From Massospora cicadina (Eukaryota > Entomophthoromycota > Entomophthoromycetes > Entomophthorales > Entomophthoraceae): a stretch of 64,000 nucleotides of DNA. Positions within the stretch are counted from its first letter, which is position 1. Each line of letters starts with the position of its first letter. Positions 57,320 to 64,000 of the stretch are shown piece by piece. Position numbers and translations under genes: made by a program. The notes beneath the pieces were generated by a model. That model saw only the letters and a program-made list of their open reading frames with translations. It searched no databases and was not told the origin of the DNA. Where the stretch lies: NCBI GenBank assembly GCA_022478985.1, contig JAKSZP010002714.1:124001-188000 (forward strand), in the 5' to 3' direction.

Positions 57320-57606
57320 GGGGTGGAAGGCGAGTCAGTAAGGGCGTATGGCTACCAACCTGAAGGTTGCAGGTTCAGTTACCACCCTTCGCACATTGAT
57401 TGGGGTGCCAGCCAAAGGAAGCTATTGGCGGTTAGTAGGTCTAATAACGAAAACCTTACCCATGATTAACCAGAAAAATTTGAGTCCCGATCTGGAGGTG
57501 GAAAAACTTTCTTTGACAGAATTGACCCTGTTCAGGTTTCATTTCATTTATTTCTTTCAGTAATGTCTGTCCCCTGGTTGGCTTGCCTCAGTTAAATAAA
57601 CAAACG
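57320..57606 (+). mobile_element. tRNA-derived SINE
   Basis: 287 bp flanked by TAGAAAGAACAG (57308-57319) and TAGAAAGAATAG (57607-57618), a 12-bp duplication with one change. The head is tRNA-like: GGGTGG at the start pairs with CCACCC at about 57379-57384, an A-box-like GAGTCAGTAAGGGCG (57332-57346), and a B-box-like GGTTCAGTTACC (57371-57382). A unique body follows, then the LINE1-type tail TCAGTAATGTCTGTCCCC...CAGTTAAATAAA. It sits 33 bp from the 5' end of LINE1. Confidence 0.85.
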
Positions 57607-57699
57607 TAGAAAGAATAGTTTTCTGTCTTAATAATTGGTAGGGCACACAGTTCAGATATTATATGGAGATGATACCTTACCATTATTCTACTGATCCTT

Positions 57700-58674
57700 T
57701 GTGGGATCCGCCAATGGATGCCACAAATATTTTGTTTAAAGTCATAAATTTACTTTTTAATAAAAGTATTAGATACCATCTAGTACTAAAAAAAAGTATT
57801 AGATAACGCTTTGTAAAAGTTTTTTAAGTTTTTTATTGTTAAAGCAGGGCCAAACCAAGAAAGGCCCTTCTCAATACTAGTTTTTCCTATTTAAACTAGT
57901 TTGGATTTCGTGACCATGGGTATTTGAAGCAAAAGATATAGAGCTGAGTCATCTAAATTAGGAAATATAGGCTTTCAGCTATTAGATTGAGGATAAATAT
58001 TTTAAGGCAAAACTGACCCATGTGGTAACAATTTGATGATTTGTATCCAATCACCAGCGAGTAAAATCTTTTCACCTCGGTGGTGGTCAGACTCATGTGG
58101 TAATGATTGGTTAATTTTTACCCTATCATTGTCAAGTAAAATATTTGCACCTCAGCGTTGGTCAGACCCAGGTGGTAATGATTGGTTAAATTGCACCCTA
58201 TCATCATCAAGCAATATCTTCTCACCTCAGTGGTGGTCAGACTCATGTGGTAATGATTGGTTAATTTGTACCCAATCATCAATGGGTAAAATCTTTGCAC
58301 CTTGGCGGTGGTCAGACTCAGGTGGTAATGATTGGTTAATTCATACACAATCATTGATGGATAAAATCTTCTCACCTCGGCGGTGGCAGACTCATGTGGT
58401 ATCAAATACCCCAAATCTGGCTGAGAAGTCAGAGTAAGCCTATTATTAGATTTTACCTTTTTTAAGCCATTTTTTGGTATAAACCATATTTTTCTCGATA
58501 GTTAGGATTCCACTGAGAATTCGCCAAGGTCTTTTTACCATTGGTACTCATTTCATTGAAAATCACATTATTATTTGATGATTGGCCAGGAGATGGGCCA
58601 ATCATGGTGGCATATTCGAGAGCACTAATACCTCCAACATTCTTTTTTAAGTCAATAAGGCGAATGTCTGACAT
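57700..58674 (-). repeat. Element D 3' LTR
   Basis: In the plus direction TGTGGGATCC to GTCTGACA; the first 220 bp align with 61813-61922. It includes a small local duplication (AAGTATTAGATA twice, about 57768-57808) absent from the other LTR, and a 75-bp tandem repeat. Confidence 0.7.
58030..58400. repeat. 75-bp tandem repeat, about 5 units
   Basis: The landmark GGTCAGACTCA(T/G)GTGGTAATGATTGG recurs at about 58085, 58160, 58235 and 58310, each 75 bp apart, with a fifth partial unit at 58386 that lacks one base. Units differ by several substitutions. It lies in the D LTR. Confidence 0.9.
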
Positions 58675-58818
58675 TGCCCCCCTCATGAATGTTGGGAGGG
58701 GTGTTGCAGTTATGGTAGTATAACACCTTATCAGCCACTTAAAATGTAGGAAGGGGGTGCGAAGCTCATTGGCAGCCTGCCCTTCTTTAGTCACTGTTTT
58801 TGTGAGGTTGGTATACAT
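58675..58818 (-). pseudogene. Element D integrase C-terminal remnant
   Basis: Minus strand from 58818: MYTNLTKTVTKEGQAANELR matches E (NLAKNFTKEGQAANELRPP), followed by about 15 residues of further similarity. The GPF segment that E has next is absent, and sequence passes directly to the purine tract and LTR. So integrase is deleted on both sides of this scrap. Confidence 0.75.
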
Positions 58819-58884
58819 TCAATAGTATTCCTTCTTTCTGGGTTCTGTATTGGCTAGAACTAAGGGGACTTCATAATTGAGCAA

Positions 58885-59190
58885 TTACAAGAACCCTTGT
58901 TTCAACTTGATAATGCCGTCATATTCAATCATAAACTGAGTACTTATAAGCATATCATAAGCGTTATTATCCAAAGCCACTGAGGGGGCTGATAGAATAA
59001 GCTTCCCAATATGAATGGGAAGGGATGAGTAAGCACCCAGTGCGCGGGTGTTGTTAGGACCAGCGGTTCCAAAATCTTGGTTGTAATCCAAGTCAGGTGC
59101 AAGTTTGATCTTTTTCATCAACTTGGAGGAGATTACGTTCACTGGGGAGCCTGTATCTAAAATGCCATCACCCAAACTTTTTGGATAACT
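58885..59190 (-). pseudogene. Element D aspartic protease
   Basis: A 96-codon open stretch: ILDTGSPVNVISSKLMKKIKL with a canonical DTG triad, DFGTAGPNNTRALGAYSSLP, and MLISTQFMIEYDG. The N-terminal part is frameshifted from gag. Being catalytically intact in its core, it is the best-preserved protease of this lineage in the window. Confidence 0.82.
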
Positions 59191-59619
59191 ACTTCATCCT
59201 TTGTAAGTATCCCTCAAAAGTGGGCGATAGCGCTAAGACCTCCTTGAGATGGAAATTGGAGGTTAATTTTCATGCAGCCTTGGGGTAATTTTCTTGGATG
59301 AACTTCATGGTATGGCATGCTGGATAGGGAGAATAAGGTGAGACATCACCTCATCTGCATTGCTGGCAGTATCAATAATGATTGGCTCCCCTAGAACTTG
59401 GCTGATATATGTCTCTTCAGGTATAGTGGCTTCATCCACTCCTCCAGCATTCAAGCGATTGGGGACTTCCACTTCAGCAGGTACTCCTACAACGTAATAG
59501 CCAACCTCATCCGTACCCCCTCAGAATCATCCCTTGGGTATTAGTAACGCGAGGTAATGGCATGAGTTGTTTAAATGAGTCAGGCACATGAGATTTGTCA
59601 ACAATAGGTGTGCCTTTCC

Positions 59620-61790
59620 CTATGCTGACATCTCTTTTCCTTGCTCCTGTTCCTCGGCATCATCTTTCTTTTTCCAGCACACAGTCTCCTTGTGTCCAAA
59701 CTTGTTGCAGTATTCGCACTGAGGGCGTTCAGGACGTTTTGCTTTGGGGTTTTGTTCTTCAGGGCCCATTATCTGAAGGGGCTCCTTCTTGTCTTCAATA
59801 GCTAGGGCCCGAGGCTTAGGCTTTGAATCCTTAATGGTTAAAACGTGAGGACGAGATATTGCTCCACATGGAACTTCAGGCTTATGGAAATCAGCGACAT
59901 TTATTAACGCTTCCTTGATGTCTTGAACGGTATGGAAATAGCGCTTAACTGAGGTGATGTACATCTCTAGCGATGGATAAGTAGCCACTCCAGCAAAAAC
60001 GGTGGCTACTGCATCATCCAAAGTCAACATCTTCGAAGTTAATAATGTCTGTGCTTCCATATAAAAATCGTTCCACAAAGGCGACCACTGACTCTCCTTT
60101 TCAGATACTCATACGCATAGAAGCTTGCTTACTCATACTTAAAGCCTGTTTTGAACCAAACGTGTTTATGAGAGCCTCTTTAACTTTGGGCCAGGTGCTA
60201 AGAGCATCCATATGTGGGACCATCACCTCCTGTGCCATGCAGCCCTAACAGGAAATGATATGTTTTGCCTTCTGACGATCAATTGCCCCTTCCATAGCTG
60301 CTTCATAAATGTATAAAAACGAAGCAATGCTACCCTCGCCAGGGATAAACTTGTCTTTAAACGTTGGTTTGAATGAATTATAATCATTCCCGGTAAGGTT
60401 ATGAATAGCTGGAGCTTCTGCTTCCAATGTTTCAGAGCGGTAGCTTAACTGATCAAAGGTCCACAAAAGGTGATCAAACTGGTCATGCATGGCTTCAAGC
60501 CGAGTTTCCATTTTAGAGAGGGCTTCTAGGGGCCCAGATTCACATAGTCTCAGTCGAGCTTCAATCCCTGATTTATGAGTTTTAAGATCCTCCACTTGGC
60601 TCTCCATTGCATTGACTTGAAAACGGAGTTGTGACACCATTGAGTTTAGGTTTAATTGAGCAGTTTCCACGGATTTCACGCGGTTCTTCAGCTCTTCTTT
60701 CATTTGTTTACACCCTTCATCGTCACGAGAGTGGGAGCTGGGGCCTTGTACCCCTTCCTTAATCTGTTCATACTTCTTCTTGACCTGCATTAGTCGACTA
60801 TATACTTCCTTCAACAGCACAGGGCTTTCCAGCGAAGCTTTTATTCCTTTTGCTTCGATTTTGCATTCAGTCAGGCGACATGCCAAATATTTGATATTTC
60901 AAACGAAGCTTTGAGAGCTAGCTCCTTTTCTAGCTGAACAACCTTGGCCGCGAGGGTGGTGGTGGCGCTAGATGGTTCAAGCAACAGATGACATTCAAGC
61001 TCATCAACACGCGAAAAGGCCTGAATTAACTGTCACTCCATTACAGCCACACGCTGTTCATATTTCTCTTGAAGGACGGAGTTGGGGGCTGAAAGGTCAC
61101 AATGCGTTTGCTCATTTTGCTTTTCAAGTTCTTTAGCAAACTCCTCCAATAACGAGCGGGTGCTAGCAGAGGAAACGTTCAGTTCATCCTAGAATAACTT
61201 CATGGCCTCCTCGACATACTTTGCAATCCCAGTGTCCATAGTCATAAGTCGATCATGAAGCTGTATGATGAAGTTGCAATTAGCTTCCACACCAGATCTA
61301 ACTGCTCCAAGATGTTTGGAGGTCAGTTGATACAACTTATCATAGGCTAAATTCAGAGCTGCATGGGTATCTAGGTGTTGATGAAGCTCTTCATGATGGC
61401 CGGCTAAGAGATGCATCATATGGACCAAGGCAGGGTGAGTAAACTTACATACGTAGGTGGTCAAATTTGTAAGCTGGCCATAGGTCTCTGGGAGGACACT
61501 AGTCTCATAGAGAAACAAGTGGTATTCCTCTACCAACGATGCTCATTCGCGAGATGCAATGTTACCAGGGTTAAGAATACCATGAGTAAGGTCTCTCATG
61601 GCTTCAGTAGCTGGCCAGGTGATGCGATGAGACTCAGGTATTAATATGCGTTCAAATTGTTCTTCTTCTTCAAATATCAGAGCAGTAGGGCTGTCCATTT
61701 GATCATCGTCTTCAGTCCCTTCCCCATTTCGCACCCAACGGGTGACACTCTCCAATTCTTTAATACTTATTGAAGTATTCAGGGGGTTCA
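59620..61790 (-). pseudogene. Element D gag
   Basis: Three long open stretches in order: 61189-61536 (helical, QLTNLTTY, HHEELHQHLDTH), 60245-60886 (213 codons; strong coiled coil such as QMKEELKNRVKSVETAQ, then capsid-like FKPTFKDKFIPGEGSIASFL) and 59620-60078 (152 codons; MLTLDDAVATVFAGV, IKEALINVAD, and the knuckle CEYCNKFGHKETVC). An acidic start region (61543-61700, EGTEDDDQMDSP) precedes. Few breaks; this is the most complete gag of the lineage and the reference for E and P. Confidence 0.83.
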
Positions 61791-61792
61791 AC

Positions 61793-61810
61793 CCCTGTAG
61801 TGAGCACCAG
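61793..61810 (-). other. Element D primer binding site
   Basis: Minus strand TGGTGCTCACTACAGGGG, 2-3 bp from the LTR. Identical to that of P. Confidence 0.78.
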
Positions 61811-61812
61811 TT

Positions 61813-61922
61813 TGTGGAACCGCCAATGGATGCCACAAATATTTTGTTTAAAGTCAGAAATTTACTTTTTAATAAAAGTATTATATAGCGCTTTGTAAAA
61901 GTTTTTTAAGGTTTTTATTGTT
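61813..61922 (-). repeat. Element D 5' LTR, cut by LINE2
   Basis: TGTGGAACCGCC... matches 57700 onward until about 61922, where the sequence switches to the LINE2 tail. The rest presumably lies beyond the right edge. Confidence 0.8.
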
Positions 61923-64000
61923 ATATTTATATTTATTGCGGGAAAGGCCGGCCATGGGATGGACACTTCCGAATATGACTCAGACGAGACAAAACTTAGT
62001 ACCAGGGGAGGCACCCCAGAGAAGCGATGCTATCTCTTGTTGCCAGCGGGAACGCCACTTATGGGAAGGGGGAGGGAACGTGTGTAGGGGACGTAGCCGC
62101 TATTGAGCACGTGTGGAGGAAGGGGTCTGATTTGATGAACCAGACTGGGAACCAGGAGGAGACCAGCTGTCAGCGACGCGGTGGGAGATATCCAAACATC
62201 CACGCTTGAAAGTGATCCACCAAATGAGACCGGAATCTGTGGACAGCTTCAGGGAGGGTGGGGATGGATCCAGCGATGGCATCCAAGACAATCGTGTGGA
62301 TAGTCCACATGGCGATTGCAACCACCAGAGCATGGAGGGAGGGTGGGAGGGGGAGGCCATTGATGAAGCAAACATATCTCTTGACAGACTGAAGGGATGT
62401 GTTTGATCCTGGCCTAGCAGACGTTGGACTTCGCGCCATATTACTTTAGAGGTGGGGCACTTCTCCAGGCGGTGAAACAGCGTTCCATACTGGCCACACA
62501 CGACACAGGATGAGTGTAAAGCATTAGAGCGCTCAGCTGTACGATACACCCGCCTCAGGCAGCGCCACACATGGGAGCGGACTTGAGGCTGCAACAGAGG
62601 ATGGTGTGCGTATTTCCAGATAGTCTTTTGGGTCTCAGTGAATGAGGGATGTCCATCATGTCCAGGTAGTCCACCCTGGATAGGACTTGGGGTCGAATGG
62701 GGATCACGCCATCATGGATGGGTAGCCCCTGTACCTCTTGTGTGAACTGAGGAGAGGGGCGGCCTCTTCGGGTTGTATGTCCACTAATACAAATTCTCCA
62801 CTCTGCGCTTCGCATGGAGAGTAGGATTCGTTTGTAGTGGGTTTTGGTCCCGTGAGGACCTGTGGCCAATGTGTGTGATGCGAGGTATTTCATCAGGGAG
62901 TGGGGGTTTGATGGATTGTTGAGGCCCAAGGCTTGGGAGAAGTTGGAGTGGGCTGCGCGGGACCAGTGTTGGGATGGGAGTGTAGGAGCAGTGACGGCCG
63001 CAATCCAGGTGCCCAGAATCTTGGCGGCATGGGCTTTGAAGTCAAGTAGGCCCATGCCACCATGATGATGAGGGCCAAAAATGACCTCTAGCCGTACTGG
63101 TGGAGGGCGGCCTGACCAAAGCCAACCTTGTAGCAAAGCATACAGGGATTTGAAGAAGCTTGGGGAGAAGGGGATGGCATGGGCTCCGAACCAGACTTTG
63201 GATAGGAGCATAGAGTTGGCAAGAACAACCCTGCCAGTGAGGGTAGTAGGGTGGGCTCTGAGAGAGGCGATTCGCTTCGTCACGTTGTCCAGTATATGGC
63301 CCTCCATTACTGCTGACGCGTATCCACCTGCCTCCATCCACACGCCCAGATGGCGTACCGGTCCTATGGTAGGTCGTGGCACAAAGGGGAGCACCAGTGG
63401 AGCGGTGTGTTTTGAGGTAGTAAGGCGTGGACGTGGGCGAGCAGATGGGCCGGGTTGGGAACTACTTGCTGGGGCCCAGCAGTTCTGAAACCGACCAAGG
63501 AGGATGATTTCGGTTTTGGAGGCGTTCAGTGCTGCGTTGCTTACCCGGGAATATTCCTGGATGAGGGCTTCAAGCGCGCGTGCAACTTTGTTATTAGACA
63601 CCCCCACCACGCAATCATCTGCAAATGCCATCATCTTGACTGGGGTTTGGCCTGGCACATGGACCCCAATGAGTTGGGCATTCACATTTTGCAGTAGTGG
63701 GTCAAGGCTGAAGTTGTATAAGAGTGGGCTGAGGGGGTCCCCTTGTTGCAGGCCTCTTTGAGGACGGACTACTTCCGTTAGGAAGCCAGGGCCACGCACT
63801 GCCATTGTTGCAGATTCTGTGAACAGCATCACCCAGTTAATGAAGCGGGGAGGTAGGCGGAATTGTTGGAGGCAGGCCCTAAGGTATTCCCAGTTTACTC
63901 TATCATAGGCCTTTTGTTGGTCCAAGAATACAAGTGCCCCAGAGGCTGTGGACTGACACACATTAGCCACAGAGTGCACGTTATCCCAAATCGACCTTCT
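61923..64000 (-). mobile_element. LINE2: second APE-type LINE, partial in window
   Basis: Minus strand; 3' end at about 61923 with tail AATAAATATAAATA, inside the D LTR. It is related to LINE1 through ORF2 (about 60% by eye) and a shared 3'-UTR block (TTGCCAGCGGGA(A/C)(C/T)G), but its final tail differs from the LINE1/SINE tail. It continues past 64000. Confidence 0.88.
62170..64000 (-). pseudogene. LINE2 ORF2: reverse transcriptase and C-terminal zinc motif
   Basis: From the right edge a 474-codon frame (63979-62555) holds ALVFLDQQKAYDRVNW, MAVRGPGFL, RGLQQGDPLSPLLYNF and the catalytic MMAFADDCVVG at about 63620, then the RT C-terminal region (FGPHHHGGMGLLDF). Near 62600 a frameshift leads to RCLRRVYRTAERSNALH and CVVCGQYGTLFHRLEKCP (C2HC), and another near 62400 leads to WTIHTIVLDAI...HFQAWM, ending at 62170. 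It is far better preserved than LINE1 and so probably younger, consistent with its insertion into D. Confidence 0.9.

Larger units (their letters stand above)
57700..61922 (-). mobile_element. Element D: gypsy element deleted for RT, RNase H and most of integrase
   Basis: On the minus strand the 5' LTR (61813-61922, cut by LINE2) is followed by the primer site (61793-61810), gag (about 61790-59600), protease (59175-58885), a junction at about 58820-58862, a scrap of integrase C-terminus, purine tract (about 58675-58690) and 3' LTR (57700-58674). In relative E, about 2.8 kb of pol lies between the segments that are adjacent here. Same lineage as E and P, by primer site, gag and protease. Confidence 0.83.

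Noticed and set aside
58033..58437. Repetitive 25-residue protein in both strands
   Set aside because: Consequence of a 75-bp tandem repeat in an LTR.

Overview
The window looks like a repeat-dominated contig from a filamentous fungus, most likely a basidiomycete; the lineage is an inference. The evidence is a single intron-bearing host gene, an STE20/germinal-centre kinase of the fungal Nak1/Kic1 type (about 4.4-6.6 kb, minus strand), set in Ty3/gypsy elements of two lineages, two APE-type LINEs and tRNA-derived SINEs. I see no other convincing host gene, no rRNA or tRNA gene and no CRISPR.

Layout. 1-1763: the tail of a Ty3/gypsy element with its LTR, then a solo chromovirus-type LTR. 1764-4399: decayed sequence plus a SINE-like copy. 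4400-6600: the kinase. 6601-10035: AT-rich intergenic DNA with one diverged LTR-like repeat. 10036-50161: one 40-kb Russian-doll cluster. Its oldest member (element C, a chromovirus about 7.2 kb long before insertions) was hit by element B (short, non-coding, itself hit by chromovirus A), by chromovirus G (carrying solo LTR I in its 3' LTR), by solo LTR H, and by gypsy element E (itself hit by gypsy element P). Target-site duplications can be read for every insertion (for G and C with small ambiguities), and all nested insertions except A have an empty homologous site elsewhere in the window. 50162-52039: flank with a second copy of the 8.3-kb repeat. 52040-57270: LINE1, minus strand, bounded by a perfect 16-bp duplication. 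57320-57606: a tRNA-derived SINE whose 3' tail matches that of LINE1. 57700-61922: gypsy element D (minus strand), which keeps gag and protease but has lost reverse transcriptase, RNase H and most of integrase. 61923-64000: LINE2 (minus strand), inserted into D's right LTR and running off the window.

Two gypsy lineages coexist. A, C and G have a chromodomain at the pol C-terminus, LTRs starting TGT(A/C)A, no recognisable tRNA primer site, and coding-like frames inside U3. D, E and P have coiled-coil gags and share one unusual tRNA-type primer binding site (TGGTGCTCACTACAGGGG). P also carries a ~1.2-kb antisense reading frame between pol and its 3' LTR. Nearly all element genes are broken, mostly by stops explicable as C-to-T changes, so these copies are old and probably inactive. 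The most unusual signals are the antisense frame in P, the U3-embedded frame conserved across chromoviral LTRs, possible self-priming in the chromoviruses, the LINE/SINE shared tail, and the very short introns (34, 36, 39 nt) of the kinase.
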